The notes beneath the pieces were generated by a model that worked only from the letters and a program-made list of their open reading frames with translations, searched no databases and was not told the origin of the DNA. DNA of 64,000 nt from Perkinsela sp. pyNocScin1 (taxonomy: Eukaryota > Euglenozoa > Kinetoplastea > Prokinetoplastida > Perkinselidae): contig CAXHTR010000007.1 of the NCBI GenBank assembly GCA_964019655.1, positions 496,001 to 560,000 on the forward strand, given 5' to 3'. Shown here piece after piece: positions 47,013 through 57,900 of the stretch (the stretch's first letter is position 1; each line of letters opens with the position of its first letter). Position numbers and translations under genes: made by a program.

Positions 47013-48347
47013 ATGCCGATCCCTTTTTTCAATTCGTACAAATATAAACCAATGCATACGCTTCCCGATGGCTTCAGCCTTCTTCTTGCTACTGCTGACC
47101 TCGACCAACGTCTCGGTCGCCTCGATCCGACGATGCTCTCAGCACAGGCACAGATGGAAATCGCTTTTGAAGGGGTTAAAAACAAGCAATTCATCACGGA
47201 CGAAGATGGAAATTATAAAGACATCAGTGAATGGGAAATTCTTCACATTTCTCAGGAAGAAAATGAGGTCGCTGCAGTATTCTACAACATTTTCAATGGC
47301 TTTGACGAAGATGCACTCGATGGAAGCATCAACTTCGGATATTTACCACAGACTATCGAAACATTACAAATCAGCGGTAATAATCTGCATGGTACAGTAC
47401 AAACACGTGACCTACAAAAAAACCTGCAAGATCTCGTTTTGTCGGAAAATGCACTCTCAGGGAGCTTTGATACAAGATACCTTCCGGAAAATATCGGAGC
47501 GATTTGTATTGACAGAAATAAATTCTCAGGGGAAATTGATTTGACAAACTTACCCACAACGTTGGAGAAATTTTATATATTCGGAAATCAATTTGTCGGG
47601 GCATTGGACTTGACTGCACTCCCAGAAGGTCTCGAGGAATTTGAAGTGTCCGATTATGATTTTAGCGGCATTGTAGATTTTAAAACACTTCCGTCGTCGC
47701 TTCGCTTGATGTGTATGAGCCATAACGCGCTGGACGGGACAAAGAATTTTCGCTTACCTGTCAACATCGAAGATTTTAAAGCATTCGAGAATAAGATCGA
47801 TCAGCGTATGAGCTTTCAAGATCTTCCACCCAGTCTTAGAAATTTCGAAATTTTTGACAATTTTCTCACTGGAACGTTGGACGTGTCCTCGCTACCGCGT
47901 CAGATGTACTACTTTGACATTCATGACAACAAGCTATCAGGAGAAGTTAATTTGCGTGCGCTGCCGCAAATGAGTTATTTCATCTTCGGAAATAATTCTT
48001 GGTTTGGGGCCCTGGACTTAACAGCACTACCGCCGAGTTTCGAGCATTTTTCTGCAGAGTACGGAAATTTCGAGGGGCCTGTTACATTGGACGCGCTTCC
48101 AGAACACATGAGTGATTTTTCACTGAAGTCGAACTCGCTGATGGGCACTCTGCAGCCAGGGCTTCTGCCTCGGAATCTTGAAAGGTTTGACATCTCTGGT
48201 AATAAATTCTCCGGAGAGCTTAAACTCGTGGAATTCCCAGCAAAGCTTACATTCCTCGATCTACGTGGGAATACTTTTCAGTACGACATACTGTGTGCCG
48301 AGTTTCCAAGGCAATGGGTGCGAGCGAAGACCGAGATACATTTGTAG
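47013..48347 (+). CDS. long LRR protein, sub-family I, about 13 repeats
   Basis: A 444-residue protein. From the ATG at 47013 the leader reads MPIPFFNSYKYKPMHTLPDG; an internal ATG at 47052 (MHTLPDGFSLLLATADLDQR) gives a more normal leader. Then LGRLDPTMLSAQAQMEIA, FEGVKNKQFITDEDGNYKDI and a cap without cysteines (SEWEILHISQEENEV). About thirteen LRRs, some irregular (GTKNFRLPVNIEDFKAFEN). It is the counterpart of the gene at 5184 on the opposite strand but its repeats differ in order, so repeats have been gained or lost independently. Confidence 0.86.
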   Translation: MPIPFFNSYKYKPMHTLPDGFSLLLATADLDQRLGRLDPTMLSAQAQMEIAFEGVKNKQFITDEDGNYKDISEWEILHISQEENEVAAVFYNIFNGFDEDALDGSINFGYLPQTIETLQISGNNLHGTVQTRDLQKNLQDLVLSENALSGSFDTRYLPENIGAICIDRNKFSGEIDLTNLPTTLEKFYIFGNQFVGALDLTALPEGLEEFEVSDYDFSGIVDFKTLPSSLRLMCMSHNALDGTKNFRLPVNIEDFKAFENKIDQRMSFQDLPPSLRNFEIFDNFLTGTLDVSSLPRQMYYFDIHDNKLSGEVNLRALPQMSYFIFGNNSWFGALDLTALPPSFEHFSAEYGNFEGPVTLDALPEHMSDFSLKSNSLMGTLQPGLLPRNLERFDISGNKFSGELKLVEFPAKLTFLDLRGNTFQYDILCAEFPRQWVRAKTEIHL

Positions 48348-49306
48348 AAATGTGATTTCAAGCAAAATACCGAATAGCAGATACTAATTTATAAAGAAAG
48401 TCATGTCAAGACCTCTTCGACTGACTTAGTCGGCTTTTTTGACGAGTAAAATTTTATAATCTCTTCTTTACCGATGCTTCCGAAAATTCTCAGCACTGAT
48501 CTGATGGGAATCCACTGATCAGGAAATCCTCTGCAATTTTTCTGCTTTCCTGATTTGCTTCTATCAGTTTTCTGATTACCACGACAAGACGCCAAGCCCC
48601 TATCCAAAGTTTTATCTCTAGCGGTGGAGCTTTTTATCTTTGAGAATTTGGTGCGAATGAACTTTCAGTCGAGGGGCAGTAAGCGTGCGACCAAAGTGCG
48701 TTTGGCTCTATGTAAGTTTCAGCTCATATATACCGAAAGATGATGAAGCATTTTTTTCATACTGGTATACGTGACAGTCATCATAGAACTCTTCATGGGC
48801 ATGAGATCGTTTGAAAGCGTGAAGAGGACACTCTAGAACACCTTTTCTTTGACATTTGGGGAAGTGTTATCCAATCTAACATGGCTTTATTGCCATAATG
48901 AAGCCTTTTGAATATGCTTACTCTCCACACTTTAATATACCACCACTTTTGCACTCTGTACATTTTCTGAAGATATTCATGATCATCTCGGGCGCCTGAA
49001 TCTCGATTATGTAGCTAATCAGCCCGAATAGAGCTTTTTTTGAGAGTGAAAAAAAGGCATCGAGCTCAACGCTGATCTGCTTTTAAAGATGTAAAACTTA
49101 AGAATTTGAGAGGTGATATGCAGCTTGCGACTCATCAGAACCTGTGCGTCCTCATCAAAAATTCTAAATGAATCGAACTTCGACTAAAAAAGAGTCAAGC
49201 AGTGTTTTAAGACGGAATCTGAAATTGAAGTCTTTTGCTTCAAATTTAAAAAATTTTCTTTCTTTATGTTCCTTCACAGCTATTTTCGCTCGTACCGAAT
49301 TTAAGA
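48348..49306. other. intergenic region
   Basis: About 960 bp, the longest gap in this block without a mobile element. It contains a short hairpin (CGACTGACTTAGTCG at about 48418) and AT-rich sequence. No LRR fragment or RNA gene recognised. Confidence 0.35.
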
Positions 49307-50215
49307 ATGCTTCTCACAACCGTGACTGCCGACCTTCTCGGCCGCTTCAGTGCGCTCTCTTTATCCCAGCAGTCCCTTATGGAGATGCTCGTGCAGGACT
49401 TCAGTGACGTCAAAATCGCAAAGGATGCCGATGGGGCATTCTTCGATATCAAAGAGTGGTCAGTCCTCCGCATAGACGAAAATGGGGACATTGTAGCTTT
49501 ATACATCGACGCTGAAGACGCTGATTTTTTCGATGTGCCAAGCATAAAAGAGCGGAGCTTCGATGCCGGCGGGTCAATCGACTTGCAGTACGTTCCGCAG
49601 ACTGTCCAGTTTCTGGGCCTGGGGTGCATGATGCTCGAGGGCGAGATTGAGACTTCGATATTGCCAAGCGTACTGGACAACCTCTCCGTGGATGGAAATC
49701 GCCTGAAAGGAACATTTGACATCAAAGGCCTCCCAAAGGGGATGGAGTACATAAACATTCACGCCAACAAGCTGTATGGCAGTCTTGCCATGGACTGCCT
49801 CCCAAGCCCCATGGAGATCTTCAGCGCGTGGGACAACGAATTTTCGGGGACTGTCAATTTGACAAAGCTCCCGCCCAAGCTCGAGAAGCTGAGTCTCTCC
49901 TACAACAATCTTGCGGGGTCGCTCATTCTCGTCAATGTTCCGCCTACACTCGAAGATGTTGAGCTGCACAACAACAGCTTTGATGCGGAAAAAGCTGTGC
50001 TTGATGCCAAACACACGATGAAACGCTTCAAAGTCGATCGGTGTTTCATGGGAAAGGTTTTCGATGGAAATGGAGTGGAGAGCACCCAGCAACACCTGGA
50101 ATTTCCTCTTGAAGTCGCGCGCGAGCCCGTTGAGGAGGTGGATGAGTGTGGGCTTTTCGGTGACGATGATCCGTTTGGCTTCGGCTCTGATGACGATGCA
50201 GATGCGAGCGAGTAG
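49307..50215 (+). CDS. LRR protein, sub-family F, acidic tail
   Basis: A 302-residue protein: MLLTTVTADLLGRFSALSLS, QQSLMEMLVQDFSDVKI, cysteine-free cap (DIKEWSVLRIDENGDI). Then SIDLQYVPQTVQFLGLGC and about six LRRs, such as GTVNLTKLPPKLEKLSLS. After a conserved C-terminal segment (DAKHTMKRFKVDRCFMGKVF) comes an acidic, Gly/Phe-containing tail (ECGLFGDDDPFGFGSDDDAD). It opens the F-E-D-E gene order that is repeated, inverted, at 28.5-32.6 kb. Confidence 0.87.
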   Translation: MLLTTVTADLLGRFSALSLSQQSLMEMLVQDFSDVKIAKDADGAFFDIKEWSVLRIDENGDIVALYIDAEDADFFDVPSIKERSFDAGGSIDLQYVPQTVQFLGLGCMMLEGEIETSILPSVLDNLSVDGNRLKGTFDIKGLPKGMEYINIHANKLYGSLAMDCLPSPMEIFSAWDNEFSGTVNLTKLPPKLEKLSLSYNNLAGSLILVNVPPTLEDVELHNNSFDAEKAVLDAKHTMKRFKVDRCFMGKVFDGNGVESTQQHLEFPLEVAREPVEEVDECGLFGDDDPFGFGSDDDADASE

Positions 50216-50520
50216 GTGAAATTCAGAAAGACGATGATAATATCAAGATAAACTGAAGAAATTATACGCGTAGAGTTTACGTCGTTGTGTGTACATGTTC
50301 AAAATAAGATAATGTTCAAATTTAACTGCGATACACTATCATTTCACAATGTTTTCTGCACTCGGAAGGGCAGACAAAAGTTTGATGAGCGGCCAGAAAC
50401 TCCATTGAGCAGACATAGCCCCACTTACAAAACCTTGATCTCAAGCTTATGTTCTCCAAGCCATGGAGTACACTTTGCATGACTGTCGCCTGTTCATTTA
50501 ACTCTTCATCTGATATCATA
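50216..50520. other. intergenic region
   Basis: About 305 bp with nothing recognised. Confidence 0.4.
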
Positions 50521-50706
50521 ATGCTCAAACTCTTTCCACTGCTCCTCATGGAACCATACCTTGGAAAGTTTGAGCAGCTCTCCATGAGCAACCAATGCGA
50601 ATGGAGCTTCTTGTCACGGCAATACTCGGCTCAAAACAAGAAAGATTGCTCGAGATTGCAAAGAATTGTTCCTCCAGGGAAAAGAAAGGAAATTGTTTTG
50701 AGATAA
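50521..50706 (+). pseudogene. 5' fragment of an LRR gene, sub-family E
   Basis: From the ATG at 50521: MLKLFPLLLMEPYLGKFEQL, SMSNQ, then a one-base shift after which MRMELLVTAILGSKQERL reads in another frame. These blocks match the gene at 30855 (SSMSNQMRMELLVTAILDSR). Cap and LRRs are missing; the fragment ends about 96 bp before the D gene at 50802. It keeps the position of the E gene in the inverted copy of this region, so it is the remnant of the duplicated E gene after a large deletion. Confidence 0.8.
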
Positions 50707-50801
50707 GAAGAAAAATAGCATGAATGTCGTAGACATGATCTCTTTTAAATTGATGTGAAGGCCTTCTATCCACCATTCATTTCTATTTCCAAGTTTATTG
50801 T

Positions 50802-51767
50802 ATGTTTACGCACTTCCTTGACCTCTGCTTGAGCGCCGACCCATCCGCCGGCCGCTTCGACGCATCAATGCTTTCCGACCAGGCGATGCTCGAGCTCCTC
50901 GCCCAGGGCTTCGACGAGGATTCACAGGAGCGCTTCCAGGAGAACGGTGAATTTCTCGAATTTAGCAAATGGGAAATCGTCGAGGACTCCGATGAACACA
51001 ACGTCTTGCGTCTCAATGTCACCCCAGAAGACCACTATTTCGGTGATGACGCGCCTATGAGTGGTGTTTTCGAGGCAAAGTTTGTTCCACGAAAAGTCAG
51101 CGCTCTCAGAATAAGGCGTTGTGATTTCAATGGGACAATCGATTTTGCACGTCTTCCCGAAATGTTGGAAATTCTTGAAATACGCTATACGCCCTTTGAA
51201 GGCTCTGTTGACGTCGAAGCGCTCCCGGATTACCTTGAACACCTCAAGATCAACACGACGAAACACAGTGGAAGCATTGATTTTTCAAAATTGCCGAAGA
51301 ATATTGAGCATTGTTCGTTTTTAGGCTGTAAGTTCTCCGGATCTGTTAACTTAGCGGCACTTCCGAGTAAGCTTCAATCACTCGACGTCAGTAATAATGA
51401 TTTTTCGGGTTCTGTTGACCTTTGCCACCTGCCGGGTGGACTTCGCGGTCTATTTCTCTCCGGCAACGCCTTTAGCGGCAGTGTCTGCTTCGATAAGCTG
51501 CCAGCGAGCATGCTGTCTCTCGATCTGGGAGACAACCGACTCACCGGGGAGCTAAGCGATGGAATTCTGCAGAATCTTCCGGGGACTATGCTGCGCTTTG
51601 CTATTCATAACAATGATTTCTCGGGGACAATGGACCTGCAAGAGTCCCGCAAGAACCTCGACGTCTGTGTGCAGCGAATGCTCCCGGATCATCGCAAGGC
51701 AAAAGCGATGCACAACAAGCGGCTTCAGGTAAGTTTGCGGGCAGAAGATGAGTATTATGATTATTGA
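50802..51767 (+). CDS. LRR protein, sub-family D, about 9 repeats
   Basis: A 321-residue protein: MFTHFLDLCLSADPSAGRFD, ASMLSDQAMLELLAQGFDED, cysteine-free cap (LEFSKWEIVEDSDEHNV), FEAKFVPRKVSALRIRRC, then about nine LRRs, such as GSVDLCHLPGGLRGLFLS and the unit ELSDGILQNLPGTMLRFA. The end is DVCVQRMLPDHRKAKAMH, NKRLQVSLRAEDEYYDY. It is closest to 29745 and 27377. The short EDEYYDY end is the seed of the much longer Tyr/Asp tail in 29745. Confidence 0.88.
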   Translation: MFTHFLDLCLSADPSAGRFDASMLSDQAMLELLAQGFDEDSQERFQENGEFLEFSKWEIVEDSDEHNVLRLNVTPEDHYFGDDAPMSGVFEAKFVPRKVSALRIRRCDFNGTIDFARLPEMLEILEIRYTPFEGSVDVEALPDYLEHLKINTTKHSGSIDFSKLPKNIEHCSFLGCKFSGSVNLAALPSKLQSLDVSNNDFSGSVDLCHLPGGLRGLFLSGNAFSGSVCFDKLPASMLSLDLGDNRLTGELSDGILQNLPGTMLRFAIHNNDFSGTMDLQESRKNLDVCVQRMLPDHRKAKAMHNKRLQVSLRAEDEYYDY

Positions 51768-52198
51768 AGGGAAATAATCGAAGAGGTTCACTGATAATTC
51801 TTATAAAGGCATAATAATTTGAAGATTGTCAACATTTGACCGTTTGATTCGTAGAGCGACATGTATTTTGTATTAATCACGGATTCACTTCTACGTATTC
51901 ATGCGAGGTTAAGAAAAGGCTTCTTTCTAGTAATTGTGTTGCTTGGTGGTTCCGTAGAGTCAATTATTTGCTTGTGAGATCACAGGAATCCTTAGAGCAC
52001 AGTTCATTTCGAATGCACGAAATCATTAGTGTCCCTTTGCTTTTACACACATGTAAAGTAAAAATGGTCACAGTATGAGAATATTTCAAATTTCAAGCAT
52101 ATCAGAGCGATGAAAATCACTTGTTTCAATAGCAAAGAATTTCTTTAGCTTTTATTTTATTTCGCACCTATTCAAAAAATAATCTTTACAAAAAGTAA
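51768..52198. other. intergenic region
   Basis: About 430 bp, AT-rich, nothing recognised. The corresponding gap in the inverted copy (29255-29744) is of similar length. Confidence 0.4.
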
Positions 52199-52915
52199 AT
52201 GCCAATAGTCCCCCTTGTTCTCGCTATAGACGACCATCTTGGAAAACCCGACGAATCCATGCTCACCGACCAGATGCGCTTAGAGCTCCTTGTTTCTTCG
52301 ATACTTGATGCGAACAGGACATCGGATAAAAGGCCACCGTTTTTCGATGCCACTGGTGATTTTCTGCCTTTGGAATTCTGGGACGATGTGCACTGTCGAG
52401 AAGGTGATAAAAGCGTCGCAAAAATTTTCTGGCAGAGCAAGGCATGGCTCAATGGGGCCGATAAGTTTTATTTTGAGCATCTCCCAGCAGAGCTTGAGGT
52501 GCTCAGCCTTGTAGCCAATGCCATTCGAGGAACTGTTGGATTCAGACTGCTACCGCGAACAATGACTGGTCTCTCCCTCAGAAACAATTTATTTTCCGGC
52601 GAAACACCTCTGAAAGACTTTCCAGAGTCAATGTTAAATGTCAACATCGCCCACAATCAATTTGTGGGTTCTTTGCACCTCGAGCACCTACCAAGAGGGG
52701 TTGTGCGCTTCTTTGCAGGGAATAATCTCTATGAAGGGTCCATACGTCTTGATGCGCTTCCGCCAGTTCTGGTACATCTCTCCCTAGATCACTGCAGACT
52801 CACTGGCGGGCTTTATTTTGACAATCTACCTTCAACTCTTCGGACGCTGAATTTAAGCAATAATCAGTTTGATGCAGTCGATGTCATTAAAAAGCCAGAT
52901 TGGGTGGTCGTTTGA
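52199..52915 (+). CDS. LRR protein, sub-family E, about 6 repeats
   Basis: A 238-residue protein: MPIVPLVLAIDDHLGKPDES, MLTDQMRLELLVSSILDANR, cap with only the second Cys (PLEFWDDVHCREG). The sub-family text NGADKFYFEHLPAELEVLSL leads to about six LRRs, such as GSLHLEHLPRGVVRFFAG and GGLYFDNLPSTLRTLNLS. It ends shortly after the last LRR (VIKKPDWVVV). The next gene, 53040, is a diverged sister 125 bp downstream. Confidence 0.87.
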   Translation: MPIVPLVLAIDDHLGKPDESMLTDQMRLELLVSSILDANRTSDKRPPFFDATGDFLPLEFWDDVHCREGDKSVAKIFWQSKAWLNGADKFYFEHLPAELEVLSLVANAIRGTVGFRLLPRTMTGLSLRNNLFSGETPLKDFPESMLNVNIAHNQFVGSLHLEHLPRGVVRFFAGNNLYEGSIRLDALPPVLVHLSLDHCRLTGGLYFDNLPSTLRTLNLSNNQFDAVDVIKKPDWVVV

Positions 52916-53039
52916 TTTAGAATGATTCCGAAAATCCTCATTTGAATTTGATATTTAGAATTCTATCATACACAGACGTTTGAGATATTTCAATTTTACC
53001 AATTGCACTTACACCCTCTACCTTTCTCATTGAGTTGTT

Positions 53040-53780
53040 ATGTCATTTCTCAGCATCGCATTTCAAACCGCTGAGATCTCTGGCATATCGCGCGCGGACA
53101 TCACAATGCTCTCAGACCAGGACCGCTTGGAAATTCTCGTCAGTGACATTTTACGATCAAAGGGTACTGATTGTGACACTGAAGCAAGACCGAATTTTTA
53201 CGACGATAATTGTAATTTCATAGACCATTGCTTCTGGGATGGTGTTCGCTGCAAAAAGACAGAAGCCGGAATCGAGTTTGTCGACGACATAACGTGGGAG
53301 AGTGAGGAATGGATGCAAGAAGCGGAAGTGTTCGACTTTGCATTGTTGCCGCGAACGCTTCGGTTTCTCGATGTGTCGAACAATGCCATCTCATGCACAA
53401 TCGCTCTAAAGATGCTACCGCTACCTATCGAGTGGGTATTCCTACATGACAACTTATTTTTTGGGACAACAAATCTTGCGGATATTCCACCAGGAGTTCA
53501 AGAGATCACACTCTCCGGAAACGTTTTCTCAGGCTCTTTGATTCTGCAAGACTTGCCACCCCGTATGCACACGTTCGATGCGCACAATAACAATTATACA
53601 GGAGAAATACGCTTGGACAGGCTCCCAGAGGCCCTGCGGTATATTAACTTGGCACGAAATAGTCTGTCGGGGAAAATCTCGCGTGAAAGCTGTGCGAACC
53701 ACCTAAATCTCATCGATCTCCGTGAGAATGATCTGATAGTTGCAAACAAAAGGTCTCTTCCAGTAAATATCCTTGTGTAA
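53040..53780 (+). CDS. LRR protein, sub-family E, about 6 repeats
   Basis: A 246-residue protein: MSFLSIAFQTAEISGISRAD, ITMLSDQDRLEILVSDILRS, cap F-I-D-H-C-F-W-D-G-V-R-C with both cysteines, unlike its neighbour. QEAEVFDFALLPRTLRFLDV is the E signature. About six LRRs follow, such as GSLILQDLPPRMHTFDAHNN and GEIRLDRLPEALRYINLARN. It ends NKRSLPVNILV. The leader is somewhat polar (SIAFQTAEISG). ATG context is gttgttATG. Confidence 0.86.
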   Translation: MSFLSIAFQTAEISGISRADITMLSDQDRLEILVSDILRSKGTDCDTEARPNFYDDNCNFIDHCFWDGVRCKKTEAGIEFVDDITWESEEWMQEAEVFDFALLPRTLRFLDVSNNAISCTIALKMLPLPIEWVFLHDNLFFGTTNLADIPPGVQEITLSGNVFSGSLILQDLPPRMHTFDAHNNNYTGEIRLDRLPEALRYINLARNSLSGKISRESCANHLNLIDLRENDLIVANKRSLPVNILV

Positions 53781-54330
53781 TTTCCGGACTTATCGTGTCA
53801 AATGGTTAAGAAGTAAAGATTTTTTGAAAAAGAATGAATTGTCTTTCCTTGTTATCATTAAAAGTGATTTTTGCTTTCTACTATCAATATCGTTTGGGAA
53901 ATGAGTGCATAAATGGATAAAGCATTGAAAGGTCGAAGTCTTTCTGTGTAATGAGTGATTAGTTGAAATCTGCGTCATGTGGCATATCTATGAAGTCAAA
54001 AATCTATTTACACGAATTCTGAAGCTTAAGAGCACGATTTATACAATTGATGACGATGTTTCTAGCGATATATGCATCAATGCTGTTCAATGATTACACT
54101 GTGTGACCTAAAGTATCGTTGACCACAGCAGATGCTGCATTTTCCCACGTCAACGCAAAACAATAGTAGGAAAGTCTCGTATTACATGCCATACACAAAA
54201 AGAATTTCACAATTTTTTTTGACAGCCCATCACAGAAAGACAGTCACAATCAATTTGTATCAGTTTCGGGACTTTGTAATTAAACAAAATTTACATCATT
54301 GCTTCCCAATGTTTCCTTCTCTTCTTCAAA
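53781..54330. other. intergenic region
   Basis: About 550 bp, no gene recognised. Immediately upstream of the next ATG is the pyrimidine-rich TTTCCTTCTCTTCTTCAAA. Confidence 0.4.
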
Positions 54331-54399
54331 ATGATCCACTCTGTGCTCGCAGCAGACGTCATGGGCCGCTTCGACCACCACAGCCTCGACCAGCAGACC

Positions 54400-54436
54400 T
54401 GTGTCGGGTGTGATCAGTTTACGCCGGTTCGGGAAA
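54400..54436 (+). repeat. left terminal inverted repeat
   Basis: The 37-bp end matches the complement of 58455-58491 at 36 positions; the difference is the third base (TGT against TGC). It contains one iteron core (GATCAGTTTACGCCGG) followed by TTCGGGAAA. Confidence 0.93.
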
Positions 54437-54560
54437 GTCGCGATCAGTTTACGCCGGTTGCGATCAGTTTACGCCGGTTGCGATCAGTTTACGCCGGTTG
54501 CGATCAGTTTACGCCGGTTGTGATCAGTTTACGCCGGTTGTGATCAGTTTACGCTGGTTT
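54411..54560 (+). repeat. left iteron array, 20-bp units
   Basis: Seven direct copies of TGATCAGTTTACGCCGGTTG or CGATCAGTTTACGCCGGTTG, at 54411, 54441 and then every 20 bp to 54541. The last copy has ACGCTGGTTT. The near-perfect 20-bp step, close to two helical turns, suggests cooperative protein binding on one DNA face. Confidence 0.95.
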
Positions 54561-54937
54561 GAAATTACAAATTTTTATTTGGTATGACACTCTACCTGCT
54601 CAAAAACGCATCGATTATGCAAAGAAAATTAGATTCCAAGCACGAAGAAACTACAACGATGAACATAATCTCTTGAATCATGAAAGATTAAAAGAATTAA
54701 ATGATAATTACTTTAAGATGCTTTTTTAGTAATGAAGGAGCAAATGTACTAAAATATTTAGAATTGACGCTTTTTCTACATGACAAACATACTTACTTCA
54801 TAAAGGAAGCTATAATACTTAGTAGTTAGCAAGGTATGCCATATCTAGAATCTGAACTATTTATTTATAAAATAGATCAGCAGTATGGCATTCCCTTTTG
54901 AAAAGCTATTATTACGCTATCTTTCTTCGCTAGAGGA

Positions 54938-57900
54938 ATGCAAATGGGGAATTTTACTATTTTGAATCTATTTAGAGTACTAGCAATAAAAATGCAAAAA
55001 GCTAAAAAGCTATCACAGCGCTTTACCGCGTATTTCCGTCGAACTGTCGGCACGGTAACATCAGCTATCGTTGGGCAGGGATCTCAAGTGGATAAACCCC
55101 CTGACAAGACTAGCGATAAGACACCCAAAGAGCGAGATATTGACGCATCAGATCCTCCTGACAAGGCTCCTTCTTCAGCTGGTGATAAGTATCCCAACGA
55201 GCAGAATGTTGACGCATCGGCTCCTCCTGACAAGTCTCCTACTTCAGCTGGTGATAAGTATCCCAACGAGCAGAATGTTGACGCATCAGATCCTCCTGAA
55301 AAGGTGACAAGCTCGTCCGGCAATTGGAGTTTATCTCAGTCCTCTTCGACCAATACAGAATTAAATCATATCAGTTACAGCCAAACAAAAAAGGAAAAAA
55401 AAAATCAAACCCAAAAAATGAAAAAAAACACCATAGTCAATACAATCAATCGTAATGAAAAATCGATGCAGCCATGCACACCGACGCGCGTTTCCCGCGC
55501 TGGCCGTTCAGAAGTATATGTGGCATCACCTGCACCGCAAGTATGCTTAAAGCGGGCGAGAGAGTCTCCAACGCAAAGCACAGACTCTTTAGCTTTTGTC
55601 GCTTCGCCTGAGCCTAACTCAAAACGCCCCGCACTTCCAAAATCGCCGGGGACGAGCACCAAAGATTCTCTGACGCAGAACACGGACTCTCTAGCTTTTG
55701 TCGCTTCACCTGAGCTGAATTTCGATCACCCAGCACTTCCTAAATCACCGAAGGCGATCATCAGGGACTGTCCAACGCAGAGAGAGGGTTCTGCAGCGCA
55801 CGGTGATGATCCAGTGCCAAGTTCAAAGCGCACAGCGCAGTCTCAATCTTCAGAGCCTCCTTTGGGCTCTACGCCTTCAAGTACACCTATGGCTGCGGAG
55901 GAAGAGCTACCAATCGATGCTCCGGAAAGCCCACCGGACCCCAATTCTGCAGCAGAATCTCAGGACCATGTTCAGCTCGAGCACAATCAGAAAATGGATG
56001 CGTCTGGTCAGGAAGAACTACCAATCGATGCTCCTGCAAGCCCGCCAGATCCCAATTCTGATCCACAATCTCAGGACGATGTTCAGCTCGAGCAGAATCA
56101 GAACATCGGTGACCAGAACCCGCACCAACAAGAAACAGCAACAAATAGGGTTTTGGAAGACCAGGTAACATCCTGGATCGATGCTCAAACGAAATCCCGT
56201 GAGCAGCCGTCTTTTACAATATACGATGACAAGCCTGTCGAAGTGCTTGCACTTGCAGAGATACTTGATGAAGTTCTCAAGACGAATAATAAAGATGCGC
56301 AGCCGAAGCGCTCCAGAAAGCGCAAAAAACCAGGGAACGAACTGACGGCCCAAAACCTTGCATCTCTTGACGTATCCTTTGCACAGAGACCGAAAGAAGA
56401 TGATTTAGAAGTTGACGATGCGTGGAGCCAGTGGTCTTTCAAGACTGTGCTGGTAAAGATTGATCGGCCGCGCACGCTCAAAGACAAGTTCGCATGCCTG
56501 AAAGCGATGATCGCAAAGAGACTCGGCAAGAATTTCCGCCGCCCGTTCTCCCGTGAAGAAGTCAGCATGGCGCTTGAGCAAGCAAAGCCGAACGGTATCA
56601 TAGCACCGGCTTTGTTCCTGCAAATCAAGGGCGCCTTGATATTTCACATAGCGGAGGTGCTTGAAAGAGACGACCACGATGAGATAGTAAGGGAGCTCAA
56701 TAAGCTCACTAAGGAGCTTCGCTGCGTTGCAAATCCGCGCATTTATGAGAGCATGCGCGTCGAGGGCTCGACACGGCAGGCGGGCAAGCCGCCAAGAAAT
56801 AAATCGTCGAATCATAAGGTTCTCAGCCGCATAGATAGGGGAGTTATCAGGAGCTGCTATTTTCCTGGGTTCGACCTGAGTCAGGCTTTGGAGCTAGTGA
56901 GAAGCAATCCAAAGAAGAAATATAAGGGTCGCTATAAGTGGCCAGGAATGATCACGCACGAATTGATCGCGGCCCAAGTCACTCTCTGTCGAAGCGACGG
57001 GTCAACGTGCAGTGAATCCTGTATTCAGAAAGAGCTCAAAGCCTGGGAGCTCCACGAGAAGAACATCGGTGGAAAAATGGTTTATGATCCGATTGTCATG
57101 CAGGAATCTGCCGACAAAGACGCCAAAGAAGCGAAAAAGCCGGGTGCAAAAAAGAAGCTTGACCCGAAGAAAGTCCCGAAGCTTATATTAGAGATTCTGT
57201 TTTGTCTTTTCTGTGGAAACGGAACGAGGTCTACAACAAGTGCCATACGCAAAGAGTATGGCACAATCAAAGTTGTAGGTGAAACGTCCGTCAAAGAGTA
57301 TATTAATGACGAAAGAAAGGAGGGATCGATCCTACACTACCTCCTTCGCCATGAAGGAAAGCTGAAGCGCAGAAAGTATTTGCGCGCTCAGCAGCTCAAG
57401 CGTGGCGAGTTCAAGTATGAAGACTTGCCCGAGTGCATCAAGAAGAAATGGTCGAAAAAAGCTTTTGAGCTTGACCGAATTATTGGCTCTGACGGCGGAA
57501 ATCTTGTGACTTTGGGCAACAAGAAATTCCGCTTTCTTTTGATCTCTGCAATGATGACAAATACAGCACAAGAGTGCGTGGAAGTTGTCGAAGAGATGCT
57601 AAAGGACTACGACTGTGACAATATCATCACAGACAGAGGATCTGAAATGGCTCTATTGATGGAGCTTTTCAGTAAGTTTCAGATCAAAATAACGAAATGT
57701 GACGCCGCTAACCCGCAGCAAAAGGGACAGATCGAGAATATGAATGGCGAACTTCGAGCAATGGGCGTCCGCCCAGGCATGGCACTGAAGGACTTCAGTG
57801 TCTTTCTAATGCTTGTTCTGCAATGGTGCAAGAACGAGAAATTCATGGAAGTCCTCAATGACACATGCCCAATGGATCATGTCCACAAGATTATGAAAGT

